DNA of 64,000 nucleotides from Nitrosospira multiformis (GTDB lineage: Bacteria > Pseudomonadota > Gammaproteobacteria > Burkholderiales > Nitrosomonadaceae): contig JAFKJB010000005.1 in NCBI GenBank assembly GCA_017306155.1, forward strand, positions 62,001-126,000, read 5' to 3'. Below the pieces are notes generated by a model that saw only the letters and a list, made by a program, of their open reading frames with translations, ran no database searches and was not told the origin of the DNA. The first letter of the stretch is position 1. Each line of letters begins with the position of its first letter. Below, piece by piece: positions 1 through 7,796 of this stretch. The position numbers and the translations under genes are program-made.

Positions 1-923
1 CCTCCGCCATTGGTTACGATGGCGAGCCGATTGCCGAATCGGCAGAAATTAAGCGATAACGCTTTCGCTGCCGTAAAGAGCTGGGTGACGGTCTGCACAC
101 GCACCGCGCCAACCCGGTTGAGTGCCGCATTGAATACATTATCGGCTCCCACCAGTGCAGCGGTATGTGAGCGTGCCGCCTTTGCCCCCGCCGCGTGGCG
201 GCCAACCTTGACAACGACCACGGGTTTGAGCCGGGTCGCGGCGCGAAGCGCACTCATGAACTGGCGGGCATCCCGGATCCCTTCGACATACATCAGAATG
301 CTTTGCGTGGCGATATCAGCCACGAGATAGTCAAGAATCTCCCCGAAATCCACGTCGGTCGATGAACCCATCGAGACGATGCTCGAAAAGCCCACGTCGT
401 TGTTTTGCGCCCAATCCAGAATGGCGGTACAGAGCGCTCCGGACTGGGAGACGAACGCAATGTTTCCGCTGTTGGCCCCCCCCTTGTAAAACGTGGCATT
501 GAGCCCGATCGACGGACGCATGATGCCCAGGCAATTCGGACCGATGAGGCGAATACCGAAAGCCCGCGCAGCCGCCAGCAATTGCTCCTCCAGGCCCTCG
601 CCGGCCTCGCGAAACCCGGCGGTGATAATGACTGCGGCCTTCACGCCCTCGTTTCCACAGTTCTCGATAATGCCAGGGACTGTCTGGGGCGGCGTGGCAA
701 TCACAGCCAGTTCAACCGGCTCGTGAATCGCGCTGATGGAGGAGTAGGCTGGTTTTCCCTGTACCTCGGTATATTTCGGATTGATAGGGTAGATCGCGCC
801 CTGAAAACCGCTTCTCAGCATGTTTTCAAACACCACATAGCCGACTTTGCCAGGACTGTTGCTTGCGCCGAATACAGCTACCGACTTGGGTGTGAAGAGT
901 GGACTAAGATAGTGCTTGCTCAT
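1..923 (-). CDS. Acyl-CoA synthetase (NDP-forming), CoA-binding part; C-terminus beyond the left edge
   Basis: About 307 codons are visible on the minus strand from ATG at 923; the gene runs off the window. The N-terminus (MSKHYLSPLFTPKSVAVFGA) opens the Rossmann CoA-binding domain of ADP-forming acetyl-CoA synthetases and succinyl-CoA synthetase alpha-like proteins. A flavodoxin-like succinyl-CoA ligase domain follows, with VSQSGAL, the SHTAALVGAD segment and LAIVTNGG near the window edge. The family makes or uses acyl-CoA with NDP/ATP exchange; some members carry an ATP-grasp domain and a GNAT acetyltransferase domain (PatZ/Pat type), which cannot be judged because the 3' end is missing. 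The start overlaps the end of the hydrogenase protease gene by 20 bp, so it is probably the last or a late gene of the hydrogenase operon. The substrate is unknown. Confidence 0.85.
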   Translation of the reverse strand, partial: MSKHYLSPLFTPKSVAVFGASNSPGKVGYVVFENMLRSGFQGAIYPINPKYTEVQGKPAYSSISAIHEPVELAVIATPPQTVPGIIENCGNEGVKAAVIITAGFREAGEGLEEQLLAAARAFGIRLIGPNCLGIMRPSIGLNATFYKGGANSGNIAFVSQSGALCTAILDWAQNNDVGFSSIVSMGSSTDVDFGEILDYLVADIATQSILMYVEGIRDARQFMSALRAATRLKPVVVVKVGRHAAGAKAARSHTAALVGADNVFNAALNRVGAVRVQTVTQLFTAAKALSLNFCRFGNRLAIVTNGG

Positions 924-1653
924 GATTCACAAATTTCTCCCACGCAATTAAGTCAAGGCCGGAACATAATCCTTTTACCAGGGCGAAGGACGCGTCCAGA
1001 CTGGCTGTGGCTTTCGGGCTGAGCGGCTCGCCCAGTTCGAAGCGCTCGCCCCGAATTTGGAGCAGATAAGCAGGGGGAGGAAGTCCATATAGGTTTTGGT
1101 AAGCATGCAAGAGTGCCATAGGACTCATGACATGGCTTGTAAAACTGGCGTCTTTGCATGCATTAAGCCGTGAAAAGGCATAAGGCCGCGCGCAGGAGAC
1201 GCTGGCGTCTACGAACAGCACCCTGTCGCGGCTTTGCAGGTCCAATGCATGTTCTATCTGGAGCTGAAAATCGGTGAGCAGCTCTACATTAGGCAAGCCA
1301 AGTGCTTCCAGGCGCCCTATCAACAGAGGGCCTAGCGCATCGTCTCCCCGGCTGGGGTTGCCGTATCCGAAGACCAGTAACGGAGGCGTTAAATCTGAAA
1401 TGTCCGGGAGAACCTTTATCCTTCCAGGCTTATCCGCCTCTTCGCCACGTTGTCCGTACCCGTCCTTCGTGTTAGTCCGCGCGCCCTTCAGCGCGGGCCT
1501 TTCGGTGTTCGTGCTCGCGCTGGCAATCAATACAACGCTTGGCTGTCGGGTAGGCAAGCAGCCGCTCATACCGGATATCGCTGCCACAGTCGATGCACTC
1601 GCCGTAGGTTCCTGCCTTGATCCGACCGCGCGCCGCGGCGATATCGCGCACAT
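904..1653 (-). CDS. hoxW: Hydrogenase maturation protease (HoxW/HyaD family), start uncertain
   Basis: Endopeptidase that trims the C-terminal extension of the hydrogenase large subunit once nickel is inserted. The conserved domain begins near residue 90 of the maximal frame with LLVFGYGNPSRGDD, where the second Asp (residue 105) matches the first Ni-sensing ligand. LFVDAS and SHVMSP supply the usual Asp and His ligands. The coordinates are those of the longest frame; its first 60 residues lie inside the upstream dksA-like gene in another frame and look unlike the family. Between the dksA-like stop (1472) and the domain (about 1390) I see no ATG, GTG or TTG in frame. A TTG at 1530 or a rare start is possible. 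The substrate should be HoxH, encoded upstream in the same operon. Confidence 0.85.
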   Translation of the reverse strand: MCAISPRRAVGSRQEPTASASTVAAISGMSGCLPTRQPSVVLIASASTNTERPALKGARTNTKDGYGQRGEEADKPGRIKVLPDISDLTPPLLVFGYGNPSRGDDALGPLLIGRLEALGLPNVELLTDFQLQIEHALDLQSRDRVLFVDASVSCARPYAFSRLNACKDASFTSHVMSPMALLHAYQNLYGLPPPAYLLQIRGERFELGEPLSPKATASLDASFALVKGLCSGLDLIAWEKFVNHEQALS

Positions 1654-1915
1654 CCTGCAGGTTCTGCCGAATGAGTGCTTCGTCTATAGCAGACAAGGTC
1701 TCAAGCAAGGCTTCATCCGAAGTGTCCGCAGCACGTTCGCCCAGCGCTATCCGCTGCCGCTCTTCACCCAGGCCAGCAACCAGCGAGCGGATTTCGTTGA
1801 ATTCGCGGCTCCAGCGCTCATCCATAATCGCGCTCAAGTGATCAATCTGTTGCTGTGCGAGTCGGGACACCATTTCTCCTTCGAATTGTTGAATGGGTAG
1901 TGGATGACCATTCAT
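1472..1915 (-). CDS. DksA/TraR-family C4 zinc-finger protein
   Basis: A 147-residue protein with a mainly helical N-terminal half (likely coiled coil) and a C-terminal four-cysteine finger, CIDCG and CIDCQ separated by about 17 residues, as in DksA/TraR proteins that enter the RNA polymerase secondary channel. The tip acidic residues of true DksA are not clearly visible, so it is better called DksA/TraR-like than DksA. A second Met at residue 15 has an AAGGAG very close upstream, so the start could be 14 codons later. It sits between hoxH and hoxW, an unusual place for such a regulator, and its 3' end overlaps the longest possible hoxW frame. Confidence 0.8.
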   Translation of the reverse strand: MNGHPLPIQQFEGEMVSRLAQQQIDHLSAIMDERWSREFNEIRSLVAGLGEERQRIALGERAADTSDEALLETLSAIDEALIRQNLQDVRDIAAARGRIKAGTYGECIDCGSDIRYERLLAYPTAKRCIDCQREHEHRKARAEGRAD

Positions 1916-2166
1916 CTCCCCAGTCTGTCAGCATGATAAGCCGGCTTTCTGCTTCCTGGCCATCCCATTCGTTATATTTATATATGCAACCAAACGCCTC
2001 GGGCGCTTCCACGGAGGCTTTCTTTTATTATAAGCAAGATGACGTCGAGTTGCACTGAACCAAATGTAGAGCGGTGGAGAAAAATCTGGCTACTGCCAGC
2101 TGCTTTCGTTTTGTCGCTTGCGAGTGGTATAAATTTCGCACTGGCGCCGAGGTCGATAACAGGTAA

Positions 2167-3648
2167 TCAAGCGCGATGCTTCCCGTCGGCATCCTTGATC
2201 AGGTGATGTATCCTCGCACCCTCCGCATCGATCAGTTCCACTTCCAGCGGCATTTTTCCAAGGGCGTGGGTCGCGCAGGAAAGGCAAGGGTCGAATGCGC
2301 GAATCGCGACTTCGATGTAATTGAGCAACCCCTCGGTCAACTGCTGTCCGTCGAGGTATTGCAGCGCCACCTGCCGTATGGCTTCGTTCATGGCCTCATT
2401 ATTGTGGGTGGTGGCAACGATCAGGTTGGCGCGCACGATCTGCTCGTCTTCGTTGATGCGATAGTGGTGGATCAGGGTGCCGCGGGGCGCTTCGATCACG
2501 CCTACGCCCCGCAGTTGCCGCTCTCCGGTATTCACCAGGTCGTCGCTCAGCAAATCGTCATCGTGCAACAGCTCCCGTATCGCCTCCGCCGAGTGGAGCA
2601 TCTCGATCATGCGCGCCCAGTGAAAGGAGAGCGTGGCATGGGTAGCGCGTCCTCCATCAAACTCCTTGAAAGTCTTGCGCTCGGCCTCGGCGAGTGGGGT
2701 GGGGATAAAATCGCAGTTGTTGACGCGCGCCAGCGGCCCCACCCGATACCAGCCTTCCTCCCTGCCTTGGGAACGTATGAAAGGAAATTTCATGTAGGAC
2801 CATGATTTCACCTCCTCGCGGATGTAATCCCCGTAGTGGCTGTAGTCCACGTGGTCGAAAATGGTCTGGCCCTTGTCATCTATAGCCCGCAAACCTCCGT
2901 GATACAGATCCATGGCCCCGTCTTCGCCCACCAGGCTCATGAAACTCGAGCGGTAATAGCCGAAGCTGTTGTAAAAATCCTTATGCTCGCCGTAGAGGCG
3001 CTTGATCAGGTTCACCGCTTCCTGGCTCCAGCGCACAACCTGATCTATTTCACCCAACAGCCAATTCCGATCTTCGCAAGATAAATTTTTGCTCATGCCT
3101 CCCGGAATCACGCCGGTGCCATGCACGCGCTTGCCGCTGGTCATGCGGATGGCTTCCTGGCCGAACTTGCGCAATCCGATCCCCTGTCTGGCTATTTCGG
3201 GGAATTCCATCGCAAGGCCGGCGATATTGCGCGTTCCAGCTTCCGAGTCAAATCCGAAGAGCAGATCGGGTGAGGAGAGGTGGAAAAAGTGCAGCGCATG
3301 GGATTGCAGCATCTGGCCCATGTGCATGAGGCGGCGCAACTTGTCGGCTGCCGGAGGAGGCGTCGCACCCACGATCACATCCATCGCCTTGGAAGCGGCA
3401 AGGTTGTGGCTCACCGGGCAAATGCCGCAGAGGCGCTGCACCAATACCGGTACTTCGGTATAGGGGCGTCCCTGAATGAATTTCTCGAAGCCGCGGAATT
3501 CAACGATATGAAAGCGTGCCTGATGCACCCGGTTATCCTCGTCCAGCAGGAGGGTCACCTTGCCGTGTCCTTCCACCCGCGTAACCGGCTCGATTACGAT
3601 CCGTTTCAGCTTTTCCGGATTGGCAGCAGTTTCCAGTTCAGATGGCAT
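2167..3648 (-). CDS. hoxH: NAD-reducing [NiFe] hydrogenase large subunit
   Basis: Catalytic subunit that binds the Ni-Fe(CN)2CO site and splits or forms H2 in the cytoplasm. The first ligand motif RLCGICPVSH is near the N-terminus and DPCLSCATH near the C-terminus, giving the four expected cysteines; RVEGHGK opens the domain. About 24 residues follow the last His and should be removed by the HoxW protease. I chose ATG at 3648 (MPSELETAANPEK) because GGAAG sits six bases upstream; the longest frame starts at 3714, right after hoxY, and adds 22 residues unlike the family. The length of 493 residues suits HoxH. It is in an operon with hoxFUY upstream and hoxW downstream. Confidence 0.96.
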   Translation of the reverse strand: MPSELETAANPEKLKRIVIEPVTRVEGHGKVTLLLDEDNRVHQARFHIVEFRGFEKFIQGRPYTEVPVLVQRLCGICPVSHNLAASKAMDVIVGATPPPAADKLRRLMHMGQMLQSHALHFFHLSSPDLLFGFDSEAGTRNIAGLAMEFPEIARQGIGLRKFGQEAIRMTSGKRVHGTGVIPGGMSKNLSCEDRNWLLGEIDQVVRWSQEAVNLIKRLYGEHKDFYNSFGYYRSSFMSLVGEDGAMDLYHGGLRAIDDKGQTIFDHVDYSHYGDYIREEVKSWSYMKFPFIRSQGREEGWYRVGPLARVNNCDFIPTPLAEAERKTFKEFDGGRATHATLSFHWARMIEMLHSAEAIRELLHDDDLLSDDLVNTGERQLRGVGVIEAPRGTLIHHYRINEDEQIVRANLIVATTHNNEAMNEAIRQVALQYLDGQQLTEGLLNYIEVAIRAFDPCLSCATHALGKMPLEVELIDAEGARIHHLIKDADGKHRA

Positions 3649-3716
3649 GCGATACTTCCGGATACTCCTGCCAGCGCAATATAAGGCAGCCTGAGAAGGC
3701 GCGCGCGCCGGCAACC

Positions 3717-4265
3717 TTAATCGTATCGCAGTAATTCATGACCGGTTTCCGGTTGCCTTCCCTGGATCAGATCAGTCAAGAATTTCCATATGGCATTGGC
3801 AGGGGGAGGGCAGCCATGCAGGAAATAATCCACTTTGACAACCTCATAGATGGGGTACACCTTGTCGAATGGAAGCGGCAGTTCCGGATCGTTAGGTATC
3901 TGCTTCCCCTCTGTTCCGGGGTCATACAAATACACCTCCTGGAAGCAGTCCCACAAATCGATATTATTGCGCAGAGCCGGAACGTTACCGGTGATCGCGC
4001 AGGAGCCGATTGCCACCAGCACCTTGCAATTCTCCCGGAATTCCTTGAGCACGTGGGCATTCTCGGCATTGCTGACACCGCCTTCGACAATGCCGATATC
4101 GCACGGGCCGCAATGCTTGATATCCGTGAAAGGGGTGCGATCGAACTCGACCATTTCCAATAGATCAAACAGTCTTTCGTCGATATCGAGCATTGAGGTA
4201 TGACAGCCGAAACATCCTGCGAGGGAGCAGGTCGCAATGCGAATCTTGCGTTTTTCATCCGCCAT
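3717..4265 (-). CDS. hoxY: NAD-reducing hydrogenase small subunit
   Basis: Small [NiFe] hydrogenase subunit of the short, cytoplasmic HoxY type (182 residues, no Tat signal) that carries the proximal [4Fe-4S] cluster. Cysteines are in CSLAGCFGC, HCGPCD, GSCA and HGCPPP, enough for one cubane. It passes electrons from HoxH to the HoxU/HoxF diaphorase. The start at 4265 (MADEKRK) has GGAGG nine bases upstream; an alternative ATG at 4274 abuts that Shine-Dalgarno. The 5' end overlaps the end of hoxU by about 11 bp, suggesting translational coupling. Confidence 0.95.
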   Translation of the reverse strand: MADEKRKIRIATCSLAGCFGCHTSMLDIDERLFDLLEMVEFDRTPFTDIKHCGPCDIGIVEGGVSNAENAHVLKEFRENCKVLVAIGSCAITGNVPALRNNIDLWDCFQEVYLYDPGTEGKQIPNDPELPLPFDKVYPIYEVVKVDYFLHGCPPPANAIWKFLTDLIQGRQPETGHELLRYD

Positions 4266-4992
4266 CCGGTCCATCCTCCGGCTCGACTCGCTTCTGCTGT
4301 TCCAGATGAAATTCGGGCAGTGTCTTCTGATCGAATAGGCGCTTGCCCATGGGCACGGTATACCCTTTGCGTTTGATCAGAATAGCGCCGGTGGGGCAAA
4401 CATGGGCGGCTTTGTCGGTAACTGCCATGCTGGTGTCGCCCAGTCTGCCGCTCTCTGAATTGACTACCAGATGAGAATCTATGCCTCGACTCGAAATACC
4501 GAACACACTCTTTTTATCGATATCGCGGCTGGCGCGAACGCAGAGTTCGCACAGAATGCAGCGATTGAGATCGAGAAAAATATCGGGGTGCGAAGCATCC
4601 ACCCTCCGTGGCGGATAGAAATGCATGAAGTGCGGGCTTTGCATGTGCAGGTAGTAGCCTGCCGCCTGCAACTGGCAATTTCCCGTCGCCTCACAGGCCG
4701 GGCAGATATGGTTGCCTTCGACGAACAGCATTTGCACCAGGGCCTTGCGATCCTCATTCAACTCGGGCGTATCGTTGACCACCACCATGCCGGGGGAAGC
4801 AGGCATGGTACAGGATGTCACGTTACGTCCATTGGCCTCCACTACACACAGCTTGCAGCTGCCGTGCGGCTTGAACTCAGGATTGTGGCACAGGTGCGGG
4901 ATGTAAACGCCGGCTGCCAGTGCGGCGTCCATGATGGTCTGCTCCTCGGTGAACGGCACCGTTTTTCCGTCGATCGTAATGGTGCTGATCAT
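4255..4992 (-). CDS. hoxU: NAD-reducing hydrogenase diaphorase subunit, NuoG-like
   Basis: Electron-transfer subunit of 245 residues, homologous to the N-terminal part of NuoG. In order it shows a plant-type [2Fe-2S] motif (CHNPEF, then GSCKLCVVE and TSC), the His-Cys3 cluster motif HICPACEATGNC, and a ferredoxin-like C-x2-C-x2-C (CILCELC) closed by HVCPTGA. The start at 4992 (MISTITIDGK) overlaps the hoxF stop as ATGA; the longer upstream frame lies inside hoxF and is not used. It links HoxY clusters to the flavin in HoxF. Confidence 0.95.
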   Translation of the reverse strand: MISTITIDGKTVPFTEEQTIMDAALAAGVYIPHLCHNPEFKPHGSCKLCVVEANGRNVTSCTMPASPGMVVVNDTPELNEDRKALVQMLFVEGNHICPACEATGNCQLQAAGYYLHMQSPHFMHFYPPRRVDASHPDIFLDLNRCILCELCVRASRDIDKKSVFGISSRGIDSHLVVNSESGRLGDTSMAVTDKAAHVCPTGAILIKRKGYTVPMGKRLFDQKTLPEFHLEQQKRVEPEDGPDGG

Positions 4993-6785
4993 GGCAGATG
5001 TGCCGAGGGGTCGTCCCTGCCGGTGATTCTGCGCGCTGTCGCCAGTGCGGCATCCAGATCGAAAGCTGGCTCGAACGACAGGCTCGTGAGCTTCTGCTCG
5101 TAAGCGCCGGGAAATTTCTGCAGCATATCCAGCACCGGATTCGGAGCCGCATGTCCCAGTCCGCAATGGCTCAGGGTTCTCATGAGGTGTCCCAGATGCT
5201 TCAGCTCTTCGAGATCTGAGGCGGTGCCATGACCGTTTGCGATTTTGTCCACGATCTTTTTCTGTAACTGCGTTCCCACCCGGCAGGGCGTGCAGAAACC
5301 GCAGCTTTCATGCGCGAAGAAGTGGGCGTAATTACGCACGGCTTCCAATATGTCGCGTCCGCGCTGGAATATGGTAAACGCGCCCGCAGTGGGCAGGTCT
5401 TCAAACGAAATGCTGCGCTCGAATTCCTGCCAGGAAACAAGAATGCCGGATGGACCGCCGACTTGAACGGCGTAGGGTTCCTGCGCGCCGCAGTCTTCCA
5501 GTATTTTTTGCACCGATACGCCGAACGGATACTCATAAATGCCGGGCCAGTGGCAGTCGCCCGAAATGCTCAGAATCTTGCTGCCGCTCGACTCCCATGT
5601 ACCTGTCTCCCCGAACCACTTGCCTCCGTGCACGGCGATCATGGCTGCGCAGGCGAATGTTTCCACATTGTTCACGACGGTGGGCTGATCGAGATAGCCA
5701 TGCTGCGCGGGGTAGGGCGGACGGTTGCGCGGTTTGCCCCGCCTGCCTTCAAGCGATTCGATCATGCCGGATTCTTCTCCACATATATACGCACCCGCGC
5801 CCAGGTGGATCTCGATATCGAAATCGAACCCGGGCTCGCCCAGGATATTGCTGCCCAGCAGGCCGGCCTCGCGCCGCCGTGCCAGTATCTCTTCGAGTTT
5901 TTCCAACAAATATCGGTATTCCCCCCGCAGATATAAGAACCCCTTTGCAGAACTGAGCAGCCGCGCACCTACGGTCATGCCTTCAAATACCGTATCCGCC
6001 AAACGGTTCAGCAATACGCGATCCTTGAAAGTTCCCGGTTCACCTTCATCCGCGTTGCAAACGATATAGCGCGCAGGTGCGGGAGAGTTCCGGCAGGTTA
6101 TCCATTTTTCTGCAGTCTTATATCCGGCACCGCCGCGTCCCCTCAATCTCGACAATTTCAGTTCGGTGAATATCGCCTCCGCGCCCCGCGTCACAGCAGC
6201 TTTGATTGCGGAGCCAGGTTCGAACGATTCATCAAGCAGTCTATCGGTCCTGCGGATATTGTCGTTGACCTCAAATAAAGTGGGCGGCCAACTCGCAACC
6301 GGGGATTTGGCGAGAATCAAATCGGCGATGAGATCAATGCGCTCTCTGTTTAAGCGAGTGACCGGCCAGCCATTGATCAGCGCCGCTGGCCCCTGGTCAC
6401 ACATTCCGGTACAGGAAGTGAAGTCTGCGCTGACCAGTTCATCCTCCGACACTTTGCCAGGCTCAAGCCAGAGCTTGTTGCAGAATTGGCGCATCAGTTC
6501 TTCGTTACCCAGCATCCGGTCGGTCACGTTATCGGAAAACAGGATGCGGTATTGGCCTGCGGGTTCGAGGGAAAGAAACGAGTAGAAACCTGCAACACCT
6601 TCCACGCTCACGCGAGGGAGAGGGAGATGCCTGGCAATAGCGGTGAGGGCTTGAGGAGGAATAAAGGTATATATCTCCTGTACATCGATCAGGATCTGAA
6701 GCAGGCGACGGGGCTCGCAGCCGTGCCGTTCGCATAACAATGCGATCCGCTGTTCGATATCAGGAAGATCAGGGGACTGCATCAT
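4989..6785 (-). CDS. hoxF: NAD-reducing hydrogenase diaphorase subunit, NuoE-NuoF fusion
   Basis: FMN- and NAD-binding subunit (598 residues) that reduces NAD+ with electrons from H2. The N-terminal 160 residues are NuoE-like; the rest is NuoF-like, with the FMN/NAD glycine-rich stretch RGRGGAGYKTAEKW near residue 215, CNADEGEPGT and the [4Fe-4S] motif ESCGFCTPC plus a later HCGLG. In the NuoE-like part only the second cysteine pair (CTGMC, residues 125-129) is present; the usual first C-x4-C pair is replaced by a stretch without cysteine. I recall the same pattern in Cupriavidus-type HoxF, so this is probably a family trait. The gene starts six bases after the hypE stop and is the first structural gene of the hydrogenase. 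Confidence 0.95.
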   Translation of the reverse strand: MMQSPDLPDIEQRIALLCERHGCEPRRLLQILIDVQEIYTFIPPQALTAIARHLPLPRVSVEGVAGFYSFLSLEPAGQYRILFSDNVTDRMLGNEELMRQFCNKLWLEPGKVSEDELVSADFTSCTGMCDQGPAALINGWPVTRLNRERIDLIADLILAKSPVASWPPTLFEVNDNIRRTDRLLDESFEPGSAIKAAVTRGAEAIFTELKLSRLRGRGGAGYKTAEKWITCRNSPAPARYIVCNADEGEPGTFKDRVLLNRLADTVFEGMTVGARLLSSAKGFLYLRGEYRYLLEKLEEILARRREAGLLGSNILGEPGFDFDIEIHLGAGAYICGEESGMIESLEGRRGKPRNRPPYPAQHGYLDQPTVVNNVETFACAAMIAVHGGKWFGETGTWESSGSKILSISGDCHWPGIYEYPFGVSVQKILEDCGAQEPYAVQVGGPSGILVSWQEFERSISFEDLPTAGAFTIFQRGRDILEAVRNYAHFFAHESCGFCTPCRVGTQLQKKIVDKIANGHGTASDLEELKHLGHLMRTLSHCGLGHAAPNPVLDMLQKFPGAYEQKLTSLSFEPAFDLDAALATARRITGRDDPSAHLP

Positions 6786-6791
6786 TCATTT

Positions 6792-7796
6792 TTAGCATAT
6801 CCGGGGGAGCGGGTCATCCTCCAGTTCATCCAGAATGCGCTCTCCACCCAGTTCGGTTTCGAGTACGACGTGCGGACGTCCGTGCTTCATGTTCCCAATA
6901 ATCGCGGCTTCGCACCCTTGCGGCAGTGCCTGCAACCGGGCGAGCGCTTCGCTCGCCTGAGTGGATTCCACCACCGCCACCACCCGTCCTTCGCAAGCCA
7001 GGTAAAAAGGATCGTACCCCAGCATTTCGCACACCGTCGCCACCTGTTCGCGGACCGGAATCACGGCCCCGTTCAAACGCGCTTCGAGGCCGGTGGCGCG
7101 GCAGATTTCATGCAGAACGGTAGCAAGCCCACCCCGGGTAGGATCGCGCATGAAGCGCAATCCTGGCAATGGCACTAATGCCTGCGTCAAGGGAAGCACA
7201 CTGGCTGCGTCCGACAGCAGCTCACCGCTCAAACCGAATTGTTCCCGGGCCAGCATAACGGCAATGCCATGATCGCCTACCGGGCCGCTCACCAGGATAG
7301 AATCTCCCGGCTGTACCCGAGGGAGGCCAAGTTCCAGGTTTTTTGGCCTCACACCCACTCCGGTCGCGGCAAGATACAGTCCGCCCCCTTGCCCACGCGG
7401 AAGAACCTTGGTATCGCCCGCGACCACGCAAACATTCGCCTCCCGTGCCGCACTGGCGAGGCTGGCGATAATGCGTTCCAGTTGCGCCATATCGAAGCCT
7501 TCCTCGATAAAGGCGTTGAGCGTGAGATAGCAGGGCAGGGCGCCGGATACGGCCAGATCGTTCACTGTTCCATGCACTGCCAGGGAGCCGATCGTGCCGC
7601 CGGGAAACTCCAGCGGCTGCACGGTAAAGCCGTCCGTGGTTATCATTATCACCCCCTCCATGGGAGGCAAGGCTGCTGCATCCGCCTGTACATCGAGCAA
7701 GGGATTGGAAAGATGGCGGGCGAATACGGTTTCGATCAGCTCGCGCATGCAGCTGCCGCCATTGCCGTGGGCCAGGCTGATATACCTGTCAGCCAT
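6792..7796 (-). CDS. hypE: Hydrogenase maturation factor HypE
   Basis: PurM/ThiL-like ATPase that dehydrates the carbamoyl group placed on its C-terminal cysteine by HypF to give the thiocyanate that becomes the Fe cyanide ligand. The protein ends in PRIC, so the essential terminal cysteine is present. LAHGNGG near the N-terminus, TTDGFTVQPL, HGTVNDLAVSGA and VAGDTKV are typical. In-frame starts exist at 7796 (MADRY), 7802 (MRMADRY) and 7829. I chose 7796 because homologues begin just before the AHG.GG segment; all of them overlap the end of hypF. Confidence 0.95.
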   Translation of the reverse strand: MADRYISLAHGNGGSCMRELIETVFARHLSNPLLDVQADAAALPPMEGVIMITTDGFTVQPLEFPGGTIGSLAVHGTVNDLAVSGALPCYLTLNAFIEEGFDMAQLERIIASLASAAREANVCVVAGDTKVLPRGQGGGLYLAATGVGVRPKNLELGLPRVQPGDSILVSGPVGDHGIAVMLAREQFGLSGELLSDAASVLPLTQALVPLPGLRFMRDPTRGGLATVLHEICRATGLEARLNGAVIPVREQVATVCEMLGYDPFYLACEGRVVAVVESTQASEALARLQALPQGCEAAIIGNMKHGRPHVVLETELGGERILDELEDDPLPRIC

